A stretch of 64,000 bases of DNA, taken from NCBI RefSeq assembly GCF_001894945.1, contig NZ_BCXE01000037.1:43356-107355 (forward strand), in the 5' to 3' direction. Below the pieces are notes generated by a model. The model had not been told where the DNA came from. It worked only from the letters and a program-made list of their open reading frames with translations, and did not search any database. Positions within the stretch are counted from its first letter, which is position 1. The number at the start of each line of letters is the position of its first letter. Below, piece by piece: positions 1-8,396 of the stretch. The stretch comes from Rhodococcus ruber NBRC 15591. Lineage in GTDB: Bacteria; Actinomycetota; Actinomycetes; Mycobacteriales; Mycobacteriaceae. Position numbers and translations under genes: made by a program.

Positions 1-87
1 TCGGCCAGCTTCGTGTTCTTCGCCTCCGACGGCGCCTCGTACATCACGGGCCAGGTGTTGCCCGTCGACGGTGGAACGGTGATCTGA
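1..87 (+). CDS. SDR oxidoreductase, C-terminal end only
   Basis: Only the last 28 codons lie in the window; the gene begins to the left. The visible tail has the typical SDR ending, with a Phe-Phe-Ala-Ser-Asp stretch, then TGQVLPVDGG close to the C-terminus. This is the usual end of a FabG-like NAD(P)-dependent dehydrogenase, probably a hydroxyacyl-CoA dehydrogenase given what follows. Its TGA shares one base with the ATG of the thiolase gene, so the two are translationally coupled in one operon. The substrate cannot be told from this fragment. Confidence 0.8.
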   Translation, partial: SASFVFFASDGASYITGQVLPVDGGTVI

Positions 88-1280
88 TGACCAACGCAAC
101 CAACCCGTTCCAGCGCTCCGCGCGCGAGGTGATCATCGCCGAAGCGGCTCGCACCCCCATGGGCCGATCCCACGCCGAACGCGGGTGGTTCCGCGATACG
201 CATCCGAACGAGATGCTCGGCGCGGTCTACACGGATCTGATCCGCCGCAGTGGTCTGGCCCCGGCGGCGGTGGAGGACCTCATCGTCGGTTGCACCGCGC
301 CCTTCGGTGAGCAGTCCCGCAACATCGGCCGCAACGCATGGCTGCAGGCCGGATACCCGCCCGAGGTGCCGGCCGTCGTCCTCGACCGCCGTTGCGGCTC
401 CGCGCAGACCGCGGTCGAGATGGGTGCCGCCCTCGTCGGGTCCGGCACGCACGACCTCGTCATCGCCGGCGGCGTCGAGCACATGGGCCACGTGCCGATC
501 AACTCCCCGGCCAAGATCTCCGAGCTCTACGGCGATCCGTGGCCGGCCGAGCTGCGGGAGAAGTACGACTTCGTGCACCAGGGCGAGAGCGCCGAGCTCA
601 TCGCCGACCGGTGGGGCATCACCCGGCAGGAGATGGACGAATTCGCCGTCCGATCTCATCGTCTGGCGACCGAGGCCATCGAGGCCGGGCGGTTCGACGA
701 AGAGATGATCCCCCTCGAGCTCGACGGCGAGTTCCGCAGGACCGATCAGACCGTCCGGCCCGGCACGAGCCTGGACACCCTGGCCGGTTTGAGGACCGCG
801 TTCCGGGAGAACGGCCGGATCACCGCCGGCAGTTCGTCGCCGATCTCGGACGGCGCGGCCGGTGTCCTGCTCGCGTCCCGGGACGCGGTCGATACCCACG
901 GTCTGCGCGCCCGCGCCCGGATCCTCGACCAGACCACGGTCGGAGTCGACCCGATCATCATGCTCACCGGTCCGATTCCGGCAACGCAGAAGCTGCTCGA
1001 CCGCAACGGGATGACGATCGACGACATCGACCTCTTCGAGATCAACGAGGCGTTCAGTTCCGTGGTCCTGGCCTGGGAGCGCGAGCTCAAGCCCGACATG
1101 GACCGGGTCAACGTCAACGGCGGCGCGATCGCGCTCGGGCACCCGGTCGGTGCCACCGGCGCCCGTCTCATCGCGACGATCGTCGCCGAACTCGAACGTC
1201 GCGACGCCGAAATCGGGCTGGTCACCATGTGCTGCGGTGGCGGACTCGGAACCGCCACCCTGATTCAACGGATCGACTGA
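87..1280 (+). CDS. Acetyl-CoA acyltransferase (thiolase)
   Basis: A 397-residue thiolase, full length for the family, that should cleave a 3-ketoacyl-CoA with CoA at the end of a beta-oxidation turn. The nucleophilic cysteine is visible as Cys103 in DRRCGSAQ. The other catalytic elements are the NEAF motif, His352 in GHPVGATG and Cys382 in CCGGG. The start overlaps the SDR stop by one base and its own stop overlaps the next ATG, so it sits in a tightly coupled operon with a CoA-transferase, an HMG-CoA-lyase-like gene and BadH. It probably releases acetyl-CoA from the ring-opened acyl-CoA (inference). Confidence 0.93.
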   Translation: MTNATNPFQRSAREVIIAEAARTPMGRSHAERGWFRDTHPNEMLGAVYTDLIRRSGLAPAAVEDLIVGCTAPFGEQSRNIGRNAWLQAGYPPEVPAVVLDRRCGSAQTAVEMGAALVGSGTHDLVIAGGVEHMGHVPINSPAKISELYGDPWPAELREKYDFVHQGESAELIADRWGITRQEMDEFAVRSHRLATEAIEAGRFDEEMIPLELDGEFRRTDQTVRPGTSLDTLAGLRTAFRENGRITAGSSSPISDGAAGVLLASRDAVDTHGLRARARILDQTTVGVDPIIMLTGPIPATQKLLDRNGMTIDDIDLFEINEAFSSVVLAWERELKPDMDRVNVNGGAIALGHPVGATGARLIATIVAELERRDAEIGLVTMCCGGGLGTATLIQRID

Positions 1281-2518
1281 TGATCGACCTCACGCCCCAC
1301 GTCCGGGCCGGCGACGGAATCTGGTGGAGCCAGACGAGCGCGGAACCCACCCCGCTCGTCCACGCCCTGCTCGACCAGCTCCCGTCGATCGGCGCGGTCC
1401 GGGCGTTCGTGGGACTGACCTGGGACCGCCGACTCACCGAGCAGACCCCGGACGAATTGTCCGTCGTCTCCTACGGTGGGCTCGGTGAACTGCGCCGGCT
1501 CAGCCAACGGGACCGGCTCGAGGTCGTGCCCTGCCACTACGCGGCGTTGCCCCGGCTGTTCGCCGAGCACCGCCTGCCGTGCGACATCGGGTTCGTGCAG
1601 GTCGCTCCTCCCGACGCCGACGGCAACTGCTCGCTCGGCGTCGGCGTCGACTACGTCGCCGACGCACTCGAGCACACCCCCGTCCTGATCGCCGAGATCA
1701 ATCAGCGCATGCCGAGAACCCACGGTGCACCCGCGATCCCGCTGTCGCGGTTCGCGGCGGTCGTCGAGACCGACCGGCCGCTCCTCGAAGCGCCCGACCG
1801 TGAGCCCGCCGCCGTCGAGACGGCGATCGCCCGGCACGTCGCCGGCCTCGTCGAGGATGGTGACACCATCCAGGTCGGCGTGGGCACGCTGCCCTCGGCG
1901 GTGCTGGCGGCTCTGGAAGGACATCGGGACCTCGGCCTGCACTCCGGCATGATCTCCGATGCGGTGCTGCGGCTGATCGACAAGGGCGTGCTGACCGGTG
2001 CGCGCAAACAGATCGACGTCGGACGCCACGTCACCGGGGCGGCGCTGGGCACGGCCACCCTGTACGAGCGTCTGCCGCACCTGCCGGTGGAATTCCGTCC
2101 CGCCAGCTATACCCATGCGCCGCAGGTGCTCTCGCAGCTGACCGCGCTCGTGTCGATCAACTCCGCCATCGAGGTCGACCTCACCGGGCAGGTGGGGGCG
2201 GAGCAGGCCGGAGTCGCCTACGTCGGCGCGGTCGGCGGCCAGGTGGACTTCTCCCGGGCCGCGGCCCTGACCGGTGGACGCTCGATCATCGCGCTGCGGT
2301 CCACCGCGCGCGGCCGCTCGTCGATCAAGCCGGCCCTCGAGTTCGGCTCCGTCACCACGGCGCGCGCCGACGTGGACTACGTCGTCACCGAGCACGGCGT
2401 CGCCGAACTGCGGGGCTGTTCGCTCGCGGAACGGGCCCGACGAATGATCGCGGTCGCAGCCCCGCAGCATCGTGAGCAGCTGGACATCGCACTGACCGAG
2501 CACGACCTTGCTTCGTAG
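1280..2518 (+). CDS. CoA-transferase/acetyl-CoA hydrolase family protein (4-hydroxybutyrate CoA-transferase-like)
   Basis: The 412-residue protein starts at the ATG overlapping the thiolase stop (ATGA). The C-terminal half has the family signature SINSAIEVDLTGQV followed by EQAGV, then SRAAALTGGRSI and VDYVVTEHGVAELRG, as in Cat2/AbfT-type transferases and acetyl-CoA hydrolases. The glutamate of AIEVDL is in the region that carries the acyl-enzyme residue in this family. Such enzymes move CoA between a short acyl-CoA and a free acid. Here it may activate a substrate or recycle CoA from acetyl-CoA or succinyl-CoA; the actual acids are not evident. Confidence 0.88.
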   Translation: MIDLTPHVRAGDGIWWSQTSAEPTPLVHALLDQLPSIGAVRAFVGLTWDRRLTEQTPDELSVVSYGGLGELRRLSQRDRLEVVPCHYAALPRLFAEHRLPCDIGFVQVAPPDADGNCSLGVGVDYVADALEHTPVLIAEINQRMPRTHGAPAIPLSRFAAVVETDRPLLEAPDREPAAVETAIARHVAGLVEDGDTIQVGVGTLPSAVLAALEGHRDLGLHSGMISDAVLRLIDKGVLTGARKQIDVGRHVTGAALGTATLYERLPHLPVEFRPASYTHAPQVLSQLTALVSINSAIEVDLTGQVGAEQAGVAYVGAVGGQVDFSRAAALTGGRSIIALRSTARGRSSIKPALEFGSVTTARADVDYVVTEHGVAELRGCSLAERARRMIAVAAPQHREQLDIALTEHDLAS

Positions 2519-2548
2519 CGGAGCGAGCGGAAACGAGGAGTGAACGCC

Positions 2549-3472
2549 ATGACGCGTCCCCAACGGGTACAGATCCGAGAAGTCGGTCCGCGCGACGGCT
2601 TCCAGAACGAGCCGGAGACCATCCCGACCGACGACAAGGTGCGGCTGATCAACGCCCTCGGGCGCGCCGGCCTGAAGCGGATCGAGGTCGCCAGTTTCGT
2701 GCGGCCCGATGTCATCCCGCAGCTGTCGGACGGGGTGGAGGTGCTCAGCCGCATCGACGTGCCCGACGACGTGAGGCTGATGGTCCTCGTGCCGAACAGC
2801 AAGGGCCTGGACAACGCGCTGAAGGTTCGCGACACCTTCCACGAGGTCGCGATCTTCGTCAGCGCGTCCGAAACCCACAACAAGAAGAACGTCAACCGCA
2901 CCGTCGACGAAACCATGGCGGACAACGACATCATGGCTCGCCGGATCGTCGCCGAGGGCCTGCACTGCGCCGCGGTCATCGCGACGTCGTTCGGATGCCC
3001 CTTCGAGGGCAAGGTGGAGTTGAAGCGGGTGTTGGACCTGGCGGAGCGATTCGCCGAATCCGGAGCCACGGAGATCGGCTTCGGTGACACTACCGGCATG
3101 TGCAATCCGGCCTATGCCTCGGAGTTCTTCGCCGCGGCCATCGAACGTCTGCCCGGCGTCGAGGTCACCGCGCACTTCCACAACACCCGCGGCCAGGGCC
3201 TCGCGAACGCGTTCGCCGCGCTCGAGGCGGGATGCGCGAGCTTCGAGTCGAGCTTCGGTGAACTGGGCGGCTGCCCCGTCCCGGTGGGGTCGACCGGCAA
3301 CATCGCCACCGAGGACCTGGTGAGCATGTTCCACGAAATGGGTGTGGACACCGGCCTCGACCTCGACCTGGTCATCGACGCCGCTCGCGAGGCTCAGCAG
3401 GTGCTGGGCCGCAAGCTCACCAGCCACTCGATCGTGGCCGGCCCGATCCAGTGGGCCGCGGGCGTGCGCTGA
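2549..3472 (+). CDS. Hydroxymethylglutaryl-CoA lyase-like aldolase
   Basis: A 307-residue TIM-barrel HMGL/DRE-type lyase. The N-terminus has EVGPRDGFQNE, the metal-binding start of the family. HFHNTRGQG carries the metal-ligand histidines, and the signature GELGGCPVPVGSTGN contains the flexible-loop cysteine. The ATG at 2549 is preferred over the in-frame GTG at 2540 because the ribosome binding site GAGGAG lies at 2535-2540, eight bases upstream. It cleaves HMG-CoA or a related 3-hydroxy-3-branched acyl-CoA to acetyl-CoA plus a keto acid. Its presence suggests that the pathway yields a branched intermediate, or that it serves leucine-like chemistry. Confidence 0.88.
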   Translation: MTRPQRVQIREVGPRDGFQNEPETIPTDDKVRLINALGRAGLKRIEVASFVRPDVIPQLSDGVEVLSRIDVPDDVRLMVLVPNSKGLDNALKVRDTFHEVAIFVSASETHNKKNVNRTVDETMADNDIMARRIVAEGLHCAAVIATSFGCPFEGKVELKRVLDLAERFAESGATEIGFGDTTGMCNPAYASEFFAAAIERLPGVEVTAHFHNTRGQGLANAFAALEAGCASFESSFGELGGCPVPVGSTGNIATEDLVSMFHEMGVDTGLDLDLVIDAAREAQQVLGRKLTSHSIVAGPIQWAAGVR

Positions 3473-3527
3473 CGCCCTCGTCCCCGGTACGACTTCGACA
3501 TCAGAACCGACAACACGGAGTGAAATC

Positions 3528-4286
3528 ATGAGCAATCGAGTCGCATTCGTCACGGGCGGCGCGCAGGGCATCGGCAAGGGAATCTCCGATGCGCTGGGTG
3601 CCGCGGGCTTCCGCGTCGCGGTCGCCGACCTCAACCTCGAGGCCGCGGAGGAGACCGCGGCCGCCATCCGCGAGGCCGGAGGCCAGGCAATGGCCGTTCC
3701 GGTCGACGTGACGGACACCGAGTCCGTGCAGGCGGCGGTCAAGCAGGTCGCCGAGCAGTTCGGCCCCGTCGAGATCGTCGTCAACAACGCCGGGTGGGAC
3801 GACTTCATGCCGTTCGTGAAGACCGACGAGGCGTTCTGGGACCGGATTCTCGAGATCAACTTCAAGGGCCAGCTGCGAGTCGTCCAGGCGACCCTGCCGG
3901 GCATGGTCGAGCAGGGCTGGGGGCGCGTCATCAACATCGGTTCGGACGCCGGACGCGTCGGCTCGTCGCTCGAAGCGGTGTACTCGGGTGCCAAGGGCGG
4001 CATCATCGCGTTCACCAAGACCCTCGCGCGGGAGGTCGCCACGAAGGGCGTCACCGCCAACACGGTGTGCCCCGGTCCGACGGACACCCCGGCCCTGCGC
4101 AAGTTCGCCGACAACTCCGGCCAGGAAGCCGACAAGGTGATCGCCGGCATGACCCGCGCGGTGCCGATGAAGCGGCTCGGCAAGGCCACCGACATCGGCG
4201 CCGCCGTGGCGTTCTTCGCCTCCGACGAGGCGGAGTTCGTCACCGGCCAGACCTTGTCCGTCAGTGGTGGTCTGACGATGGCCTGA
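3528..4286 (+). CDS. badH: 2-hydroxycyclohexanecarboxyl-CoA dehydrogenase (BadH-like SDR)
   Basis: A 252-residue classical SDR. It has the TGGAQGIG nucleotide-binding loop, NNAG, an active-site serine in NIGSDAG and the YSGAK catalytic pair. It resembles the BadH of Rhodopseudomonas palustris as I remember it, over stretches such as NNAGWD, VGSSLEAVY, VCPGPTDTPAL and the ending LSVSGGLTM. BadH oxidises the 2-hydroxy group of the alicyclic ring CoA ester to the 2-keto form, the substrate of BadI. The ATG follows a GGAG site. The gene ends the first operon; a hairpin follows at 4310-4347. Confidence 0.87.
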   Translation: MSNRVAFVTGGAQGIGKGISDALGAAGFRVAVADLNLEAAEETAAAIREAGGQAMAVPVDVTDTESVQAAVKQVAEQFGPVEIVVNNAGWDDFMPFVKTDEAFWDRILEINFKGQLRVVQATLPGMVEQGWGRVINIGSDAGRVGSSLEAVYSGAKGGIIAFTKTLAREVATKGVTANTVCPGPTDTPALRKFADNSGQEADKVIAGMTRAVPMKRLGKATDIGAAVAFFASDEAEFVTGQTLSVSGGLTMA

Positions 4287-4309
4287 CGGTCATCGGTCGG
4301 TTCTCACCC

Positions 4310-4347
4310 CGACAGCGCAGTCCGGAGCCTATCCGGCCGCGCTGTCG
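4310..4347 (+). terminator. Hairpin after badH, candidate terminator
   Basis: The arms CGACAGCGC (4310-4318) and GCGCTGTCG (4339-4347) pair perfectly over 9 bp, with a 20-base loop that contains a smaller CCGG pairing. It lies between the end of the first operon and the TetR-type promoter at 4363. There is no T-run, as is usual in high-GC actinobacteria. Confidence 0.5.
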
Positions 4348-4362
4348 TGCGTCGCGGTCCGT

Positions 4363-4397
4363 TAACGATCGTTTGCAGGAGAGCTTATGATCGGTAT
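4363..4397 (+). promoter_or_regulatory. Leaderless promoter with AACGATCGTT operator (TetR site 1)
   Basis: The perfect palindrome AACGATCGTT (4364-4373) overlaps a -35-like TAACGA (4363-4368). A 17-bp spacer leads to the -10 TATGAT (4386-4391), and the ATG of the MenB-like gene starts 7 bases after the last base of the -10, where transcription is expected to begin. The same arrangement, with the same 34-base distance from palindrome to start codon, occurs before the TetR gene at 37393. The site is therefore probably bound by that TetR protein. An AGGAG at 4377-4381 lies too far from the ATG to be its ribosome binding site, although it precedes a four-codon ORF (4387-4401). Confidence 0.72.
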
Positions 4398-5255
4398 ATG
4401 ACGAATAATTGCGATACAACGGATTTCGTGGAATGGACCTCGCTCGGCGAGTACGCGGACATTCGGTACGAGCACAGCGGCGACGGGATCGCAAAGATCA
4501 CGATCTGCCGTCCGGAGGTGCGCAACGCGTTCCGGCCGCAGACGTTGATGGAGATCTCCGACGCGTTGGTCGATGCCCGGGAGGACTCCTCGATCGGTGT
4601 CATCGTGCTGACCGGGGAGGGGCCCGATGCATTCTGCTCGGGCGGGGATCAGCGGGTGCGTGGCGACACCGGCTACCTCACCGAGCCGGGCAAGGCCGGC
4701 GGCGTGGGGCGCTTCCACGTCACCGACCTGCAGATCCAGATCCGCCGACTGCCGAAGCCGGTGGTGGCCATGGTGGCCGGGTATGCGATTGGTGGCGGGC
4801 ACATCCTGCATCTGGTGTGCGATCTGACGATCGCAGCGGACAACGCCCGCTTCGGCCAGGTGGGTCCCAAGGTCGGTTCCTTCGACGGCGGGTACGGCGC
4901 GGGTCTGCTCGCGGAGTTGGTCGGGGTGAAGAAGGCCAAGGAGATCTGGTTCCTGTGCCGCCAGTACGACGCGCAGCAGGCCCGGGAGATGGGGCTGGTC
5001 AACACCGTAGTCCCGTTGGCCGATCTCGAGCGCGAAACCGTCCAGTGGTGCCGCGAGATGCTCGAGCTCTCCCCCTTCGCGCTGCGCCTGATGAAGGCCA
5101 GCTTCAATGCGGCGGAGGACGGCATGGCCGGCATCCAGCAGCTCGCCCACGATGCGAATCTGCTGTTCTACTCCACGGAAGAGGCGAAGGAAGGGCGGGA
5201 GGCGTACAAGGCGAAGCGCCGGCCTGAGTTCGAGAAGTTCCCGCGTCGGCCCTGA
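4398..5255 (+). CDS. MenB-like crotonase (1,4-dihydroxy-2-naphthoyl-CoA synthase family), probably a ring-cleaving or ring-closing acyl-CoA enzyme
   Basis: A 285-residue crotonase closely matching MenB in pattern. Examples are [54 protein letters not shown] and KRRPEFEKF. MenB and BadI catalyse related Claisen/Dieckmann-type reactions. At the position that separates MenB types it reads FGQVGPKVG, the glycine (bicarbonate-dependent, E. coli-like) form that BadI also has, rather than the Asp form FKQTDADVG I recall for actinobacterial menaquinone MenB. No other men genes are near. It directly follows badH and shares an operator with the BadI gene, so a role in alicyclic or aryl ring opening is more likely than menaquinone synthesis (inference). 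Confidence 0.82.
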   Translation: MTNNCDTTDFVEWTSLGEYADIRYEHSGDGIAKITICRPEVRNAFRPQTLMEISDALVDAREDSSIGVIVLTGEGPDAFCSGGDQRVRGDTGYLTEPGKAGGVGRFHVTDLQIQIRRLPKPVVAMVAGYAIGGGHILHLVCDLTIAADNARFGQVGPKVGSFDGGYGAGLLAELVGVKKAKEIWFLCRQYDAQQAREMGLVNTVVPLADLERETVQWCREMLELSPFALRLMKASFNAAEDGMAGIQQLAHDANLLFYSTEEAKEGREAYKAKRRPEFEKFPRRP

Positions 5256-5263
5256 CCTTCCAT

Positions 5264-5306
5264 TTCGGTCCAACAATTAGTATGGTTGGGTCATTGTTGG
5301 ACCGAA
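5264..5306 (+). promoter_or_regulatory. 14-bp perfect inverted repeat, candidate operator for the hydratase gene
   Basis: TTCGGTCCAACAAT (5264-5277) and ATTGTTGGACCGAA (5293-5306) are perfect inverse complements separated by 15 bases. The spacer contains TAGTAT (5278-5283), a plausible -10, so a dimeric repressor would sit on both sides of it. The start codon at 5320 follows closely. Related GGWCCAA elements occur at 7119-7127 and 39065-39083. It could also act as a hairpin, but its position over a promoter favours an operator. Confidence 0.6.
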
Positions 5307-5319
5307 CAGGATGGTGTGC

Positions 5320-6105
5320 ATGTCGGAAACCGCTACGCCCGCAGTCGCATGGAGTGACGTCGACGCCGGTGTCATGACGATCACGCTCCAGCGCCGGCCC
5401 GCGAACGCCCTGGGCCTGCCGATCATCGACGGCCTGAACGCGGCGCTGGACGCCGCCGATGCCGACGGTTCGGTGAAAGTGATCGTCGTCCGATCGGACA
5501 TCCCCAGCTTCTTCGCTGCAGGGGCGGACATCAAGCACATGTCGTCAGTGGACGCGGAGTCGTTCACCGCCTACGGCGATCGGCTCCGCGGGGCGCTAGA
5601 CCGGCTCGCGTCCGCCGACCGGATCACGATCGCCGCGGTGGACGGCCTCGCGCTCGGGGGCGGCCTCGAACTCGCAATGGCCTGCACCCTGCGGGTCGGC
5701 GGTGCGGACGCGAAGTTCGGGCTTCCCGAGGTCAAACTCGGCCTCATCCCTGGCGCCGGCGGTACCCAACGTCTCCCACGCCTCGTGGGCCGGGGCCGAG
5801 CGCTCGACATCATGCTGACCGCCCGCCAGATCTCCGCCGACGAGGCACACGCGATCGGGCTGATCGACCGGCTCGTCGACGCCGGCGGCGCGACGGACGC
5901 GGCGCTCGCCCTCGCGGCCGAGCTGTGCACGATGTCGCTGCCCGCGCAGCGCGCCGTCATCCGGACCGTCGACGCGTCCTTCGACACGCCGCTCGACGAG
6001 GGCTTCCGCTTCGAGGTCGCCCAGGAACAGGACCTGTTCGAGAGCGGGGAGGCGAAGGAGGGCATCACCGCGTTCCTCGAGAAGCGCACCCCGCGCTTCG
6101 CCTGA
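5320..6105 (+). CDS. Enoyl-CoA hydratase (BadK-type role likely)
   Basis: A 261-residue crotonase with both catalytic glutamates of the hydratase family present, in GGGLELAMA and FGLPEVKLG, plus the GAGGTQRL element. It should add water to a 2-enoyl-CoA. The ATG at 5320 is preferred over 5311 because the purine-rich AGGATGG (5309-5315) then lies at a suitable distance. In an alicyclic acid pathway it would hydrate cyclohex-1-ene-1-carboxyl-CoA before BadH acts (inference from neighbours). Unlike the two crotonases at 8397 and 9203, its active site is intact. It is probably controlled by the inverted repeat at 5264-5306. Confidence 0.88.
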   Translation: MSETATPAVAWSDVDAGVMTITLQRRPANALGLPIIDGLNAALDAADADGSVKVIVVRSDIPSFFAAGADIKHMSSVDAESFTAYGDRLRGALDRLASADRITIAAVDGLALGGGLELAMACTLRVGGADAKFGLPEVKLGLIPGAGGTQRLPRLVGRGRALDIMLTARQISADEAHAIGLIDRLVDAGGATDAALALAAELCTMSLPAQRAVIRTVDASFDTPLDEGFRFEVAQEQDLFESGEAKEGITAFLEKRTPRFA

Positions 6106-6110
6106 GCGCC

Positions 6111-7061
6111 GTGCCGTCCGGATCCGCCGGGCGCGGAGCGATCGCACTCGCACTGTCGCTGGTCTACCTGATCTGGGGGTCGATCTACCTCGCGATCCGC
6201 CTGGTGATCGAGGAGGTGCCGCCCCTCGGCTCGATGGGTGCGCGCTTCCTTCTCGCCGCCCTGCTGATGGCCGTGTTCCTCGCCGTCCGTGGCGGCTGGA
6301 GGCGGCTGCTCGTCACCCGGCGTGAGGCCGGCGGGGCCGCGTTCCTCGGGGTCCTGCTGCTCGCGTGTGGAAACGGCTTGACGTCGGTGGGCCAGTTGCA
6401 CGGTGTGCCCTCCGGAGTGACGGCGCTTCTCGTCGCGATGGTGCCCGTGTGGATCTGCCTCTACCGTTCCGTGTCCGGCGACCGCCCGCGAGCTCTCGAA
6501 CTGGCCGGCGTCGGGGTGGGCCTCGTCGGCCTGGCCGTGCTGGTGCTGCCGACCGGAAGTGAGCGTTCGAGCCTTCCGCTGGTCGGTGTGGCGGTCATCG
6601 TGCTGTCGAGTCTGTCGTGGTCGTTCGGCTCCTGGATCAAGCCGAGGCTCTGGTTGCCGCAGGACGTGTACGTGGGCGCGACGTATCAACTCCTGGCGGC
6701 CGGTGCGGCGATGATGCTGGCGTCGGTGGTTACCCGCGAGCGCTTCGGAGGTGAGATCGGACTGCGGGCCTGGGGCGCGTTCGGCTACCTCGTGGTCTTC
6801 GGCTCGGTCGTCGGATTCACCGCGTACGCGTGGCTGCTGCACCATGCACCGCTTCCGCTGGTGGCCACCCACACGTACGTGAACCCCGTGGTGGCCGTCG
6901 CCCTCGGATCCGTCGTCCTGTCCGAGCCGGTCACTCCTGCGCTGGTCGTCGGTGGCGTCGTGGTCCTGGTGTCCGTCGTGTTGGTGGTGAGTGCGCAGGC
7001 TCGGTCCCGGCGTGGGCGCGCTGCCGACCGCTCGGGGGAGACGAGCATGGTCCGCGACTGA
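6111..7061 (+). CDS. EamA/DMT-family membrane transporter
   Basis: A 316-residue protein with about ten hydrophobic segments arranged as two EamA repeats. The first starts with [20 protein letters not shown], and the second includes the WSFGSWI helix and a helix ending [12 protein letters not shown]. The GTG at 6111 is chosen because the hydratase gene ends only 5 bases upstream and the reading frame before it makes no sense. The C-terminal tail is short and Arg-rich. DMT transporters export or import small metabolites in the cytoplasmic membrane. Cotranscription with the hydratase suggests export of an acid intermediate or uptake of the substrate, which cannot be decided here. Confidence 0.85.
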   Translation: MPSGSAGRGAIALALSLVYLIWGSIYLAIRLVIEEVPPLGSMGARFLLAALLMAVFLAVRGGWRRLLVTRREAGGAAFLGVLLLACGNGLTSVGQLHGVPSGVTALLVAMVPVWICLYRSVSGDRPRALELAGVGVGLVGLAVLVLPTGSERSSLPLVGVAVIVLSSLSWSFGSWIKPRLWLPQDVYVGATYQLLAAGAAMMLASVVTRERFGGEIGLRAWGAFGYLVVFGSVVGFTAYAWLLHHAPLPLVATHTYVNPVVAVALGSVVLSEPVTPALVVGGVVVLVSVVLVVSAQARSRRGRAADRSGETSMVRD

Positions 7062-7083
7062 GCTGGAGCATTCCGGGTGTTCT

Positions 7084-7116
7084 GGGAAGCTTCCCTGAAC
7101 AACGCGAAGGTATTAT
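7084..7116 (+). promoter_or_regulatory. Palindrome GGGAAGCTTCCC and -10-like TATTAT upstream of the racemase gene
   Basis: A perfect 12-bp palindrome GGGAAGCTTCCC (7084-7095) lies 15 bases before TATTAT (7111-7116), in the 84-base gap between the transporter and racemase genes. TCGGACCAAATT follows at 7119-7130 and resembles the arms of the 5264 operator. The arrangement suggests a regulated promoter of its own for the 7146 operon; the binding protein is unknown. Confidence 0.4.
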
Positions 7117-7145
7117 TATCGGACCAAATTCGGGAAGGTGCAGCA

Positions 7146-8336
7146 ATGACGCAGAACGGCACGAAACGCTCGTTCACGGGTCCGCTGTCGGGTCTGAAGG
7201 TGGTCGAAATCGGTTCGATCGGCCCGGGGCCGTTCTGCGCCATGCTGCTGGCCGATCTCGGTGCGGACGTGGTGCGGGTCGACCGCGCCACCGGCGCAGG
7301 GTTGGTCGGGCCGAATGCAGAGTTCCGCACCGAACTGCTGCACCGGGGACGTCGTTCGCTTGCCGTCGATCTCAAGCACCCGGACGGAGCGGAGGTGGTG
7401 CTGTCGCTCGTAGCGGACGCCGACGTGCTGATCGAGGGCTTCCGCCCCGGCGTCACCGAGCGGCTCGGGATCGGACCGGACGACTGTGCCCAGCGCAATC
7501 CGCGGCTGATCTACGGTCGCATGACGGGCTTCGGGCAGGACGGCCCTCTCGCGCAGCACGTCGGTCACGACATCAACTACGTGGCACTCAGTGGTGTCCT
7601 GTCGCTGATCGGACGCCACGGTCACCCGCCCACCCCGCCGCTCAGCCTGATCGGTGACTTCGGCGGTGGCGGAATGCTTCTCGCCATGGGAGTGCTGTCT
7701 GCACTCTACGAGAGGCAACGTTCGGGCACCGGGCAGGTGATCGACGCCTCGATGGTGGAAGGAGCCGCCCTCCTTGCGACGCCGTTCTTCGGCTTCACAC
7801 AGAGCGGGTCGTGGAACCGTGAACGCGGCACGAACCTCGTCGACAGCGGCGCACCCTTCTACGACGCCTACGAGACCGCCGACGGCAAATGGCTCTCGGT
7901 CGGCGCGCTCGAACCGCACTTCTACGCCGACCTCGTAGCCCTGCTGGGCCTGCCCGACGATCTGCCGGATCAGAACGACCGCGCGCAATGGCCGCAGATG
8001 AAGAAGGTCTTCGCCGACGCCGTACGGGGCCGCGCCCTCGCGGAGTGGCTCGACGCGGCCGAAGGACACACGCCGTGCATCGCGCCCGTCCTCGACGTCG
8101 ACGAGGCACCGTCGCATCCCCACCATGTCGCCCGCGGGACCTTCGTCGAGGTCGACGGACTCGTCCAACCGGCCCCCGCGCCCCGATTCAGCCGGACGGC
8201 GGCGGCAGTGGACCGCCGTCCGCCGACTCCGGGGGAGCACACCACCGAGATCCTGACCGACTGGGGAATCGACCCCGACCGCACCGACCAATGGCTGCGC
8301 TCGGGCGCGGTACGACACGCCCCCGCCGAAGCCTGA
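7146..8336 (+). CDS. Alpha-methylacyl-CoA racemase-like protein of the CaiB/BaiF family
   Basis: A 396-residue CaiB/BaiF-fold protein with the racemase rather than the transferase signature. His141 in GHDINYVALSG and Asp171 in LIGDFGGGG match the proton-transfer pair (His126/Asp156) of mycobacterial and human AMACR. Such enzymes epimerise the alpha carbon of 2-branched acyl-CoAs. That fits an alicyclic acyl-CoA whose alpha carbon is chiral and must be inverted for a stereospecific dehydrogenase. The ATG follows GGAAGG with seven bases between. It starts an operon with two crotonases and a kinase-like gene, and has a paralogue at 12135-13241. Confidence 0.83.
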   Translation: MTQNGTKRSFTGPLSGLKVVEIGSIGPGPFCAMLLADLGADVVRVDRATGAGLVGPNAEFRTELLHRGRRSLAVDLKHPDGAEVVLSLVADADVLIEGFRPGVTERLGIGPDDCAQRNPRLIYGRMTGFGQDGPLAQHVGHDINYVALSGVLSLIGRHGHPPTPPLSLIGDFGGGGMLLAMGVLSALYERQRSGTGQVIDASMVEGAALLATPFFGFTQSGSWNRERGTNLVDSGAPFYDAYETADGKWLSVGALEPHFYADLVALLGLPDDLPDQNDRAQWPQMKKVFADAVRGRALAEWLDAAEGHTPCIAPVLDVDEAPSHPHHVARGTFVEVDGLVQPAPAPRFSRTAAAVDRRPPTPGEHTTEILTDWGIDPDRTDQWLRSGAVRHAPAEA

Positions 8337-8396
8337 CCGATCACACGAACTCACGGCGCCCACCTGGAACCGCCGGACCGAAGAAGGAGTGAACCC

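Noticed and set aside
338..1279. Long open frame on the plus strand upstream of the CoA-transferase start
   Set aside because: It overlaps the thiolase gene in another frame, is Arg/Pro-rich and unlike any protein. Only the part from ATG 1280 is coding.
1265..4243. A 992-codon open frame on the minus strand opposite the first operon
   Set aside because: It is antisense to three well-supported genes and has the composition of a high-GC shadow frame; no domain can be recognised.
4398..5255. Calling this gene the menaquinone menB
   Set aside because: No other men genes are near, the active-site loop is the non-actinobacterial glycine form, and the regulation is shared with badI.
7146..8336. 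Annotation as a class III CoA-transferase, for example FldA-like partner of the dehydratase
   Set aside because: The fold fits, but His141/Asp171 in the GHDINY and DFGGGG contexts are the racemase residues; a transferase role was therefore not called.
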